DNA from: CAZJYC01 sp964550165
Lineage (GTDB): Bacteria > Acidobacteriota > Aminicenantia > Aminicenantales > Aminicenantaceae
DNA length: 64,000 nucleotides
Assembly (NCBI GenBank): GCA_964550165.1
Contig: CAZJYC010000003.1
Span: 1-64,000 of the forward strand
Reading direction: 5' to 3'
Below, in pieces: positions 24,714 to 32,502 of this stretch. The notes below the pieces were generated by a model, which did no database searches, was not told where the DNA came from, and saw only the letters and a program-made list of their open reading frames with translations. The position numbers and the translations under genes are program-made. Position 1 is the first letter of the stretch. Each line of letters opens with the position of its first letter.

Positions 24714-25175
24714 TTGAGCAAGGACAACGGAATAGACAGCAAATTCAGATTTGTCATTCTGGCCTCAAAAAGGGCGAAACAGTTATTGCACGGAGATAAG
24801 CCCAGAATAAAAACCAAGTCCAGGAATCCGATACGCATCGCTCAGGAAGAAGTTCGAATGGGAACAGTGGGCTATGACATTGTCGAGCCAAAAGCTGAAG
24901 AGATGCATGAGCCGGAAGATAATGGCTTCATCGGAGAAGTCATCGGAGGCGAGGAAGAAGCCGAAGAAGAAAGTCGGGCGAAAGCGAAAAAGAAAATTAA
25001 AAAAGAAAAAGCTAAACCAGGCTCTAACGAAAAGGAAGAGTTGCAGTTAGAAAAGGAAGAAAAGGAAGAGGAGGAAGAGGAGGAAGAGGAGAAAGAAGAG
25101 AAAGAAGAGGAGGAAGAACCCGAAGAGTACTATGAAGAGTCAGAGGAAGATGAGGACGCAGAGAAAGAAGAATAG
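24714..25175 (+). CDS. rpoZ: RNA polymerase omega subunit with long glutamate-rich tail
   Basis: The omega subunit helps fold and stabilise the beta-prime subunit of RNA polymerase. Residues 1-62 carry the RpoZ/Rpb6 pattern: DSKFRFVILASKRAKQLLHG, then IRIAQEEVRMGTVGYD. The following 90 residues are extremely acidic, with a Lys-rich stretch (AKAKKKIKKEKAK) and then runs of Glu to the end. At 153 aa it is nearly twice the usual 70-90 aa. The start is TTG preceded by GAGGAGA. The acidic tail was probably expanded by GAA/GAG slippage. Whether it binds anything is unknown. The usual neighbour gmk is absent here; a palindromic repeat precedes the gene instead. Confidence 0.82.
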   Translation: MSKDNGIDSKFRFVILASKRAKQLLHGDKPRIKTKSRNPIRIAQEEVRMGTVGYDIVEPKAEEMHEPEDNGFIGEVIGGEEEAEEESRAKAKKKIKKEKAKPGSNEKEELQLEKEEKEEEEEEEEEKEEKEEEEEPEEYYEESEEDEDAEKEE

Positions 25176-25189
25176 CTTTTTTTGCCTTC

Positions 25190-25708
25190 CTACGTTTTTT
25201 TCATCCCTTCTTTCATAAGCTGGATATAATCCAGTTTGATAAACTCCTTTTTCGAAACGCCCAAGGATTTGGCAAACTTGACTATATCCTTCCTTTCGCC
25301 CTCAAGTTCGATAAAATTTCCGATCGGCAGCTCATCCAGGCATATTTTCAGGCGTTTTTTTCGATAAACAGTCCGCCATTTTTTATAACCGAAGACTGGA
25401 ACAAGACCCAGGGACTTTAATATATGTTTCATCTGTTTCTCGTTTTTGACTTCGGTTTCAAACTCATCTCTGATTTTAAATTTTCTGGATTGTTGAGGAG
25501 CCCCTTTAAAGGCCAAGAAAGTCTTATTCTTGATTTTGCGAAGCCTTAGGGCTTGCCGCTTTTGGTAAAGGGCCTGTGAGGGATAATCGTAAAGTGTGTT
25601 CTCTTCAAAATAGCGCACTTTATCGAGTCTGGCGTCGAGCTGTTCGATTTTTCTTCTGATTGTCGTTATGTCATCAATTCTGAGTTTGATTTCTATTTCA
25701 ACCATCAA
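25190..25708 (-). CDS. CYTH-domain protein (class IV adenylate cyclase / triphosphatase family)
   Basis: A 172-aa single-domain CYTH enzyme. These form a triphosphate tunnel metal site and act as adenylate cyclases (CyaB), thiamine triphosphatases or inorganic triphosphatases. The signature ExExK is present as EIEIK (residues 4-8), followed by the conserved ALRLRKIKNKTFLAFKG, an acidic-strand region FKIRDEFETEV, and ICLDELPIGNFIELEG with the late Glu pair. Length and motif order fit CyaB-like archaeal/bacterial members. Either of two adjacent ATG codons may be used. It is convergent with the omega gene, with 14 bases between the stop codons. Substrate is not decidable from sequence. Confidence 0.8.
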   Translation of the reverse strand: MMVEIEIKLRIDDITTIRRKIEQLDARLDKVRYFEENTLYDYPSQALYQKRQALRLRKIKNKTFLAFKGAPQQSRKFKIRDEFETEVKNEKQMKHILKSLGLVPVFGYKKWRTVYRKKRLKICLDELPIGNFIELEGERKDIVKFAKSLGVSKKEFIKLDYIQLMKEGMKKT

Positions 25709-25843
25709 TAGCTCTTCCGATTCCGCTTTTGGTTCTATTTTTTGCTGCTTTGGGCGCTATTCTCTCGGCATTGAACGATTTGAGCGGTTTTTATGTGGAG
25801 TTCATGAATTTCTGATCTACGAGCACAAATTAAGAAAATTCTT

Positions 25844-26866
25844 TTATTTACTCCGGGCCAGGACGTATTCAGATAGAAGATTCAAAGATTCTCGGTGGAC
25901 GGACTCCGGGAATTGCGAAATGACTTCTCTGGATTTGATAGAAAATTCCTCGGCTTTTTTGTAAGTGTAGTCCAGAGCGCCGTTGGATTTAACGATTTTA
26001 AGAATCGCATCCATGGAATCCTTCCCAAGGTTTTTTTGCCTTAGAATCTCGACGATGCGTTTTCGGTTGGCTCTGCCATCATTGTTGAGAGTGTAGATTA
26101 AGGGCAGAGTGATGCGGCCTTCGCTGAGGTCGGAGAGGGTAGGCTTTCCCAGGATTTTTTCATCCCCTGTGAAATCCAGAAGATCGTCTACGATCTGAAA
26201 AGTCATTCCCAGGTTTGTGCCGTAATTGACCAGATAAAGTTCCTCCTTTTCCGAGGCATTGGCCAGGATTCCTCCGATTTGGCAAGAAGCGGAGAAGAGC
26301 GAGGCAGTCTTGTTTTCGATGATGTTTAAATAATCATTCTCAACCATATCCAGATTTCCGCTGTTATAATATTCATTCAACTCTCCCTCGATCATTCTGG
26401 CGGAAATGTCCGTGAGAATCTGACTGATTTTTTGATGCTCGCTTCTCATGGAAAGACCGAGCGCCTTTATATAGAGATAATCTCCTAAGAGAACTGTGAT
26501 GTTCGGACCCCATCGGGCATGAACGGACTCTTTTCCTCTCCTCATTGGAGAATTGTCGATGATGTCGTCATGGGTGAGGCTGGCCGTGTGAATCGTTTCA
26601 ACCAGGGCTGACATGAGGATATGTTCTTTTCCTGCATAGCCAAGCAATTTGGAGCAGAGGGCAACAAGCGCAGGCCGGATCCTTTTGCCGCTCTCTTGAA
26701 AGAGATAAGTGCTGACTTCAGAGATGAGTTTGTTCGATGAGCGGGAGAAAAGTTTGAGTTTCTCCTCAACCTCTTCTAAGTCTTGAAGGATATTGCGATA
26801 CAGGTTCCGGAGCTCTAGATTTTTGCTTATATGAGCTTTGAAATATTTTTTATCCACTCCATTCAT
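25844..26866 (-). CDS. Trans-isoprenyl diphosphate synthase (polyprenyl synthetase)
   Basis: Condenses IPP units onto an allylic diphosphate to give a polyprenyl diphosphate, probably for the quinone side chain. GKRIRPALVALCSKLLG, the first Asp-rich motif THDDIIDNSPMRRG and the second FQIVDDLLDFTGDE are all intact. The residues before the first Asp-rich motif are small and aliphatic (ALVETIHTASL), which fits long-chain products. The start is set at ATG 26866 (MNGVDKKYFKAH), 13 bases after the tatD stop, giving 340 aa; a longer frame reaching 26965 would overlap tatD. It is the downstream gene of a two-gene operon with tatD. Confidence 0.9.
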   Translation of the reverse strand: MNGVDKKYFKAHISKNLELRNLYRNILQDLEEVEEKLKLFSRSSNKLISEVSTYLFQESGKRIRPALVALCSKLLGYAGKEHILMSALVETIHTASLTHDDIIDNSPMRRGKESVHARWGPNITVLLGDYLYIKALGLSMRSEHQKISQILTDISARMIEGELNEYYNSGNLDMVENDYLNIIENKTASLFSASCQIGGILANASEKEELYLVNYGTNLGMTFQIVDDLLDFTGDEKILGKPTLSDLSEGRITLPLIYTLNNDGRANRKRIVEILRQKNLGKDSMDAILKIVKSNGALDYTYKKAEEFSIKSREVISQFPESVHRESLNLLSEYVLARSK

Positions 26867-26879
26867 GAGCGCCCTTATC

Positions 26880-27683
26880 TTAGCACTGCAATATTTTAAT
26901 TTCAAATGAAAAAAGAGATTCAAAATTTTGCGTGGTTGACTCAGCCAGCTCATCCAGCGAGACATTTTTCAGCTCAGCAAGGACTTTGGCGATTTCCACA
27001 AGATAAGCAGGTTCGTTTCTCTTTTTTGCACCTCGAAAAGGAACAGGAACAAGGTAGGGAGAGTCGGTTTCAACCAGGAGCCTGTTCAGGGGTATTTTTT
27101 TGGCGACTTCCCTTAAAAGATGAGCTTTGGGAAAGGTAAGAATTCCGGAAAAGGAAATGTAAAAATTATGGTTCATCATTCGTTTCGCCAAGTTCCAGTC
27201 TTCTGTGAAGCAGTGGAGAACGCCTCCTCTGGTGAAGTTTTCCTCTTCCACAACCTGAGCCAGCATTTGGCCCGAATTCCGGCTGTGGACAACTACGGGT
27301 AACGCCAATTCTTGAGCAAGACAGAGCTGGTGCCGAAACGCTTGCTCCTGCTCCGGCTTTGGGGAGAAATGATAATAAAAATCTAGGCCGATTTCGCCCA
27401 CAGCCTTAATTTTTTTTCCTCCGGCTAAGTCCTCAATTTTTTGGGCATGTTCGCGATTGAACGACTTGGCCTGATGGGGATGAACCCCGGCAGCAGCGAC
27501 CAGATTTTCGTGGTTCTCGATGAGGTCGAGAGTGGTCTGGAGACTCTGCGGCTGGGAAAGGTCGGCAGGGCAGAGAATGGCTATGATCCCTTGCTCGAAG
27601 GCTTTCTCCACAACCTCATTCCTGTCTTTGTCAAATTCTTCCATGTCCAGATGGGCATGAGAGTCGACGAGAGATGGTATCAT
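26880..27683 (-). CDS. TatD-family metal-dependent deoxyribonuclease
   Basis: An amidohydrolase-fold hydrolase of about 267 aa, of the TatD/YcfH type. Metal-binding and catalytic motifs are visible: VDSHAHLDMEEF at the N-terminus, GEIGLDFYYHFSP with conserved Glu, VVHSRNS, GVLHCFTEDW, and LVETDSPYLVPVPFRG. Family members are metal-dependent exonucleases or DNA-repair and D-aminoacyl-tRNA-processing-related proteins. The start is ATG 27683 (MIPSLVDSHAHLD); an in-frame TTG at 27698 is an alternative, and neither has a clear ribosome site. The polyprenyl synthase gene follows 13 bases later. The 180-base gap upstream shows no feature. Confidence 0.9.
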   Translation of the reverse strand: MIPSLVDSHAHLDMEEFDKDRNEVVEKAFEQGIIAILCPADLSQPQSLQTTLDLIENHENLVAAAGVHPHQAKSFNREHAQKIEDLAGGKKIKAVGEIGLDFYYHFSPKPEQEQAFRHQLCLAQELALPVVVHSRNSGQMLAQVVEEENFTRGGVLHCFTEDWNLAKRMMNHNFYISFSGILTFPKAHLLREVAKKIPLNRLLVETDSPYLVPVPFRGAKKRNEPAYLVEIAKVLAELKNVSLDELAESTTQNFESLFSFEIKILQC

Positions 27684-27863
27684 TTTTGTCGTCAGCAAGA
27701 AAGATAAAGATCAGGAGAACTTAGGAGCGGTGAGCAGAAGTAAGGCTGGTGGGAGCAGGAGCAAAGAACGGGTTTAGAGCTTCCTGCCCTCATGGGGATT
27801 GAAAATCCGGTCGAAGGAGAGATCCCTTTCCTTGGATTATTTTTTGACAGGTCAAAAGACAAA

Positions 27864-29639
27864 TTACTGCTGTAACACCTTGGTTTTCAGGCTGCGGAGA
27901 GGCAAGGCTCCGAAGCTGAGCAGTTTATTCAAAAATTCCTTGGGACTGAAAGCTTCTCCTTTGATTTTTCTGTACTCTATTTCAATATCCTGGATTTCCT
28001 TTAAGCCCGCATAATCGAAAGCCGAATCACAGGGGCTAAGGATGATGCGGTTCCATTTCCTTTCAGCTTCAATCTGAGAGGCAAATCCCTTTCCTATCAT
28101 ATAGGAGATGAATTGCTCTTTGGTCATTCCGCCTTGGTGGACGTTAATTTCAAGCTGAAAATCGACAACCGCCCTGAGCTGGAGTTTAAGCTGTTGCAAA
28201 CGCAGTTTCATGTCGTAGTTCTTGAAGCCTGAAGTCAACAGCAACTCTTCGACATAGATCGGCCAGCTTCTGATCAGGGGCATGTTCGGATAGAGATTTC
28301 TGACGCGAGAGGGATATTTTCGGCTGAAAAATAAAGGCACAAACTGGCCGGGATAGACCTTTTGCGTGGTCCAGAAAGGAAGGAAGTAATCGTTGTATTC
28401 TTCGAGGAATGAATTCGCCTGTTCTTCGCTCCAATCGGCGGGGAGGGGCGCTATTTCGAGAGTATAAGGGCCTGATGTCTCGTAGAGTCCAGGGGGAATA
28501 AGCCTGGTCAGGGTTATTCCTTGTAGCTCAGGCAGCATGGGTTCTATGTTGAGTGTTTCCTGAGGGAGGTCGATAAGCTCGCGGCTTGTGAGAAAGGTTT
28601 TAATCTCTTCGGCGTTAGTTTTAATCTTGTCGATGAACGTATCTCTTGTCGGATGGTCAACTTTCATCTTATCCAGGACGCCTTTAATAAAGATATTTCT
28701 CGCTTCTTCTTCACCCCGCTGGGCGGTCAACTGGTCCATGTTGATGTTCGGATACATGATTCTGAAAAGGCCAAGGCAGACGCTCGCCATTTCTCTTTTG
28801 ATGATGTTGTTTAAATCTGCAGTGGCTCTGCCGATAAGCTCCTCTTGAGCTATGTTGCTCTGAAGGGTGATCGTAAGAAGCTTTTTATGAATTTCTGGCC
28901 CGAGTCGGAAGTTTCCTGTAGACCTGGGAAAAAGCTCATTTGTGAGAAAGTTCTTGTAATCTTCCAAAGCTGAAATGGCTTTGCCCAGGTTGTCCTGGAG
29001 CTTAGGTTTAATGTCTGCCGGAACTTGTTCGAGCAATTGAGGAAGGTCCTTGGTGTAGAATTCCAATATTCCCTCGAACTGTTTGATGGCTGTTTCTGTA
29101 AAGAGTTGAGGAGGATTTTTCAGATTTTCTTTGGCCTGTTTGATTAACCTCGGCAGTTCCTTCAGTCTTAATTCCGCATTCTTGGCTCTGGCTGCGATCG
29201 GAGCAAAATCCTTGATCAAGAGGCTGCGGACGCACTGGGTGAAGATGTCATTGTAAAAAATTGGATTGTATTCCCAGGGGACAAGACTTTCATGCCTCAG
29301 CAGCTCATAATCCAGAGCATCACGGATAATTTCATGGTCGATTTGGAGTTCAGGACTAAGATTGAAATTGTTGATCTTGGCCACGAATTCTTGGTTAAAA
29401 GTATCCAGTTCATCATGGCGTTTATCAAGATTTTTGCTGCTTAGGTCTTCGAGCTTGCCATCATACCTTTGATAGCCAGCCAGGGTCGCGGCTGAGGGAT
29501 AGAACTTCCAGAAAGCGTCAAGATACGCTTCGACTGTCTTTTGGAATTTGCTATCCTCATTACTCTTCTGAGAGAGAAGCAGGCCCGCGCTCAAAAACGC
29601 AAACAGAACGATGACGAGCGGAATGGCTCTTTTCCTCAT
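27864..29639 (-). CDS. Exported DUF885-family protein lacking the HExxPGH motif
   Basis: A 591-aa secreted protein with a signal peptide (MRKRAIPLVIVLFAFLSAGL) and an all-helical DUF885 fold: KFQKTVEAYLDAFWKFYPSAATLAGYQRYDGKL, then IDHEIIRDALDYELLRHE. Active family members have an HExxPGHHLQ zinc motif and then an EGWALYAE motif. Here the equivalents read TTQKVYPGQFVP and RSWPIYVEELLLTSGF, so the metal ligands His, Glu and His are gone while the surrounding YPG and VEELLLTSGF remain. It is probably a catalytically dead homologue with a binding or scaffold role. GAGGAGG lies six bases before the ATG at 29639. A TATAAT (minus strand, 29698-29693) lies 54 bases upstream. It is not in an obvious operon. 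Confidence 0.8.
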   Translation of the reverse strand: MRKRAIPLVIVLFAFLSAGLLLSQKSNEDSKFQKTVEAYLDAFWKFYPSAATLAGYQRYDGKLEDLSSKNLDKRHDELDTFNQEFVAKINNFNLSPELQIDHEIIRDALDYELLRHESLVPWEYNPIFYNDIFTQCVRSLLIKDFAPIAARAKNAELRLKELPRLIKQAKENLKNPPQLFTETAIKQFEGILEFYTKDLPQLLEQVPADIKPKLQDNLGKAISALEDYKNFLTNELFPRSTGNFRLGPEIHKKLLTITLQSNIAQEELIGRATADLNNIIKREMASVCLGLFRIMYPNINMDQLTAQRGEEEARNIFIKGVLDKMKVDHPTRDTFIDKIKTNAEEIKTFLTSRELIDLPQETLNIEPMLPELQGITLTRLIPPGLYETSGPYTLEIAPLPADWSEEQANSFLEEYNDYFLPFWTTQKVYPGQFVPLFFSRKYPSRVRNLYPNMPLIRSWPIYVEELLLTSGFKNYDMKLRLQQLKLQLRAVVDFQLEINVHQGGMTKEQFISYMIGKGFASQIEAERKWNRIILSPCDSAFDYAGLKEIQDIEIEYRKIKGEAFSPKEFLNKLLSFGALPLRSLKTKVLQQ

Positions 29640-29766
29640 TGAATCCTCCTCTGTTTTTATTTTTCCATACTTATGTGGCACTTAATGTATTTATTATAAG
29701 TCATTTATTTTTATTAATCTATACAGACTTATTAAGGGTCATACTGTTAAACCTTGGGCTTTGAGC

Positions 29767-30768
29767 TTACCAGCGGATCACGGCCGACCCCCAAGTGAAG
29801 CCAGAACCAAAAGCTGTGAGGACGATAATATCACCTTCTTTTATTCTCTTCGCCTTCAGAGCTTCATCCAGAGCAATAGGAATGGAAGCAGCTGTTGTAT
29901 TGCCGAGGCGGTCAATGTTTCTGATCACCTTTTCCACTGGAATTTTGAGATTCTTGGCCACCATCAACGAGATTCTATCGTTGGCCTGATGGGGAATGAG
30001 ATGGTCGACATCGTCAACGGTGAGGTTGTTGTGCTCAAGAGCTATCCTCACGGATTCAGGCATTTTCTCACAGGCATTGATGAAGACATTCCGGCCGTTC
30101 ATCCTCGGATAGAATCTCCTCTTTTGAATCATCTCATCAGAAAAGCTTGGATTATCTCGGCAGCTTGGCTTTTCCATCCATAATTCAGAAGCAAACCGTC
30201 CATCGGAAAAGAGATGTGTGGAGAGAATGCCTCTTCCATCATTTTTTCCGTTGGGTTCAACAATGACAGCAGCGCCTCCATCTCCGAAGAGAACAGCCAT
30301 GTCTCTTCCCTCATCCGTGAAATCCAGATTGGAGGATTGAACCTCAGCGGCCACAACCAGGATTTTCTTGTAGGTTCGAGTCTTGATGTATTGGTCAGCC
30401 ACGGAGAGGGCGTAGATGAAACCCGTGCACTGATTCCTGACGTCGAGGGCTCCGATTCCGGAAAGGCCCAGTTTGGCCTGGACCAGAACTCCGATTCCAG
30501 GAAAATAATGGTCTGGAGAGAGGGTGGCGGCGATAATAAAGTCTATCTGTCGTTTATCGATTTTGGCGTCTTCGATAGCCTTTAGGGCTGCTTCGTAGGC
30601 CAAATCCGAAGTTCCCACGCCTGGTTCGACATGGTGCCTTTCAACGATTCCCGACCTCTGCCGGATCCATTCATCGCTGGTATTTATCATCTTTTCGAGG
30701 TCGAAGTTGGTGACAACCTTAGGGGGAATGTAATGACCTATTCCTGTGATGATCGAACGAATGTTCAT
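29767..30768 (-). CDS. fabH: 3-oxoacyl-ACP synthase III family (FabH)
   Basis: A thiolase-fold condensing enzyme that starts fatty-acid synthesis by joining an acyl-CoA with malonyl-ACP. The Cys-His-Asn triad is complete: C114 in NQCTGFIYALS, H260 in LIPHQANDRI and N290 in GNTTAASIPIAL. The 333-aa length and the GxGFTWGSAVIRW-type C-terminus are standard. It lies alone on the minus strand, upstream of the DUF885 gene, rather than in a fab operon. A role in a special lipid pathway is therefore possible, for example with the serine-palmitoyltransferase-like gene 1.7 kb away. Primer preference cannot be read from sequence. Confidence 0.9.
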   Translation of the reverse strand: MNIRSIITGIGHYIPPKVVTNFDLEKMINTSDEWIRQRSGIVERHHVEPGVGTSDLAYEAALKAIEDAKIDKRQIDFIIAATLSPDHYFPGIGVLVQAKLGLSGIGALDVRNQCTGFIYALSVADQYIKTRTYKKILVVAAEVQSSNLDFTDEGRDMAVLFGDGGAAVIVEPNGKNDGRGILSTHLFSDGRFASELWMEKPSCRDNPSFSDEMIQKRRFYPRMNGRNVFINACEKMPESVRIALEHNNLTVDDVDHLIPHQANDRISLMVAKNLKIPVEKVIRNIDRLGNTTAASIPIALDEALKAKRIKEGDIIVLTAFGSGFTWGSAVIRW

Positions 30769-30822
30769 AATAAGTGCGATAGATTATAATAAATGAAATG
30801 GCAAAAATAAAGCATAATTTCA

Positions 30823-30846
30823 AAAAAAGGGACAGGCGCCTTTTTT
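30823..30846. repeat. Short palindromic repeat with GGGACAGG core
   Basis: AAAAAAGG and CCTTTTTT arms flank GACAGGCG. It is related to the palindrome at 3894-3914 (GGGGCAGG core). It lies between fabH and the divergent DsbD-alpha-like gene and could serve as a bidirectional structure. Confidence 0.45.
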
Positions 30847-30909
30847 CCTTTACGCAACGCCGAGCAGGTGATATTATCCATTTGAGAGAGAAAGGATTGT
30901 AAAAAAGCT

Positions 30910-31365
30910 TTGAAGAAAAAAATTTTTCTTATTGGTCTCATCTCAATTTTCTTCCTGATTGGTTTTGCTGAAGAAGATCTTATAAAAATTGAGGCGTCTT
31001 TAATTCCGAAAAATCTATCTAAGGGTAAGGAAGGAAAAGTCATTCTGAAGCTCGATATCCAAGAGGGCATTATCATCATCCCACAACCGTTCTTCATCGT
31101 TGAATTCGATCCTTGTCCTGAGCTCCTCTTCGCCAAAAATTCCTACACCGATTCTGATTTGAAAATTGAAATTTTGGAAGAAAATGGAGAGGAATACTTA
31201 AACCTCAAAAAGCCGATTGAAATCTCTTTTACTGTTCAGCCAAAAGCAAGGCAGGGCAACCATCAGCTTGAGGGAAAAATTAAATATTTTGCCTGTTCCA
31301 AGGAAGAAGTCTGGTGCTTGAAGAGCGCGGCAAAGTTTTCGGCCCCTTTCTCCATCCGTAAATAA
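30910..31365 (+). CDS. Exported DsbD-alpha-like domain protein
   Basis: A 151-aa periplasmic protein with a signal peptide (KKKIFLIGLISIFFLIGFAEE) and an immunoglobulin-like domain resembling the N-terminal alpha domain of the disulfide reductase DsbD: IEASLIPKNLSKGKEGKVIL, PFFIVEF, and the C-terminal KIKYFACSKEEVWCLKS. That last stretch places two cysteines 7 apart, as in the DsbD-alpha redox pair. The membrane and thioredoxin parts of DsbD are absent, so it would be a free-standing alpha domain, perhaps a periplasmic thiol shuttle. The start is TTG at 30910, with AAAGGA somewhat far upstream. It is divergent from fabH. Confidence 0.65.
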   Translation: MKKKIFLIGLISIFFLIGFAEEDLIKIEASLIPKNLSKGKEGKVILKLDIQEGIIIIPQPFFIVEFDPCPELLFAKNSYTDSDLKIEILEENGEEYLNLKKPIEISFTVQPKARQGNHQLEGKIKYFACSKEEVWCLKSAAKFSAPFSIRK

Positions 31366-31414
31366 ATCCGGTCTTCTTGCTTCATTCTGTTTAAGGATCA
31401 CAGAGTCCGCGGAA

Positions 31415-32386
31415 TTAAAGCCAGTTGTTTTCGAGATACCAGTCTATGGTTTCTTGAATGGCATCTTGGAGGGAGGAATGGGTCTGAAAAGACAATTGAG
31501 CCTTAGCTTTGCGGGTATCTGCAATCCAACATTTCTGACTTATTTCTCTGAACTTATGCCTATTCATGACAGCCGGCCTGCGGGTGATCCTGTTGCCCAG
31601 TTCGGAAAATACAGCCCCGAGATAGACAAGCGGAATAGGAACATTCACCTTTATTAATTTTTTACCGAGGGCCTGCCCTGTAGCTCTGCCGATATCATCC
31701 CAGATGTAAGGATGAGGGTCTGCGATGTTGAATATCTCCCCGCTCATTATCTCTTTTTGGGCACAGAGATAAAGGGCTTCGACGAGGTCTTTGATATAGC
31801 ACATGCTGACAATCCTTTCTTCAGAGCCAAGAGAACCGAGAATGCCTCGCTTGACCAGCTTAAAATATCCGAGAAAATCTTTATCCCTTGGCCCAAAAGC
31901 GGCCGCGATTCTTAGAATAACGACGGGATAGAGATCTCTGAACTTTAGGGCTTCAATCTCACCCATTAATTTGCTCTTGCCGTAGGGTGTGAGGGGATGG
32001 GGGAGATCGCTCTCCTGGATAGGATGGCCATCAGCAGTCGGGCCAACGGCTGCTAGACTGCTGAGGTAAATTATTTTCTTGGGATAAATCTTTTGAGAAT
32101 ACAAAGCCTGTAAGATGCTTGCTGTTCCGTGTTGATTTACTGTATAATATTCAGCCAATTGGAAAGCTTTGGTTAGGCCTGCAGCATGAAAGACATAATC
32201 CAGATCAACCGGAAGAGAAGGGATGGAGAGGAGATCTCCTCTCAAGAAATGGATGTTGAGTCCCTTTAGCCATTTTGGATTTTTGATGTCACGGATAAGC
32301 GCGAATACTTCAAAGCCCTTTTTGATCAAGAATTCAATGAGATGGCTCCCGATAAATCCAGTTCCTCCAGTGACAAAGACCTTCAT
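31415..32386 (-). CDS. Extended SDR (NAD-dependent epimerase/dehydratase family), CerR candidate
   Basis: A 323-aa Rossmann oxidoreductase. The nucleotide-binding motif is VTGGTGFIGSHL (residues 5-16), followed by HAAGLTKAF, the catalytic Ser in YLSSLAAVG and Tyr135/Lys139 in YGKSK. It reads most like 3-beta-HSD/dihydroflavonol-reductase-type extended SDRs rather than nucleotide-sugar epimerases. It is divergent, across a 116-base gap, from a serine-palmitoyltransferase-like gene. In Caulobacter the bacterial ceramide reductase (CerR) that reduces the keto-sphingoid product belongs to this SDR class. I infer that role from the pairing; sterol- or sugar-related activities remain possible. Confidence 0.8.
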   Translation of the reverse strand: MKVFVTGGTGFIGSHLIEFLIKKGFEVFALIRDIKNPKWLKGLNIHFLRGDLLSIPSLPVDLDYVFHAAGLTKAFQLAEYYTVNQHGTASILQALYSQKIYPKKIIYLSSLAAVGPTADGHPIQESDLPHPLTPYGKSKLMGEIEALKFRDLYPVVILRIAAAFGPRDKDFLGYFKLVKRGILGSLGSEERIVSMCYIKDLVEALYLCAQKEIMSGEIFNIADPHPYIWDDIGRATGQALGKKLIKVNVPIPLVYLGAVFSELGNRITRRPAVMNRHKFREISQKCWIADTRKAKAQLSFQTHSSLQDAIQETIDWYLENNWL

Positions 32387-32502
32387 CGTAAGAAATTTTA
32401 TGCCAATAACCAGCTGGGGTCAATCGGATTAATTGGAGGCTTGCTTGGGAGAATGAGCAGAAATCGTAAGGCTGTTGAGAGTTTATAGGAAAGGAGGATA
32501 GG

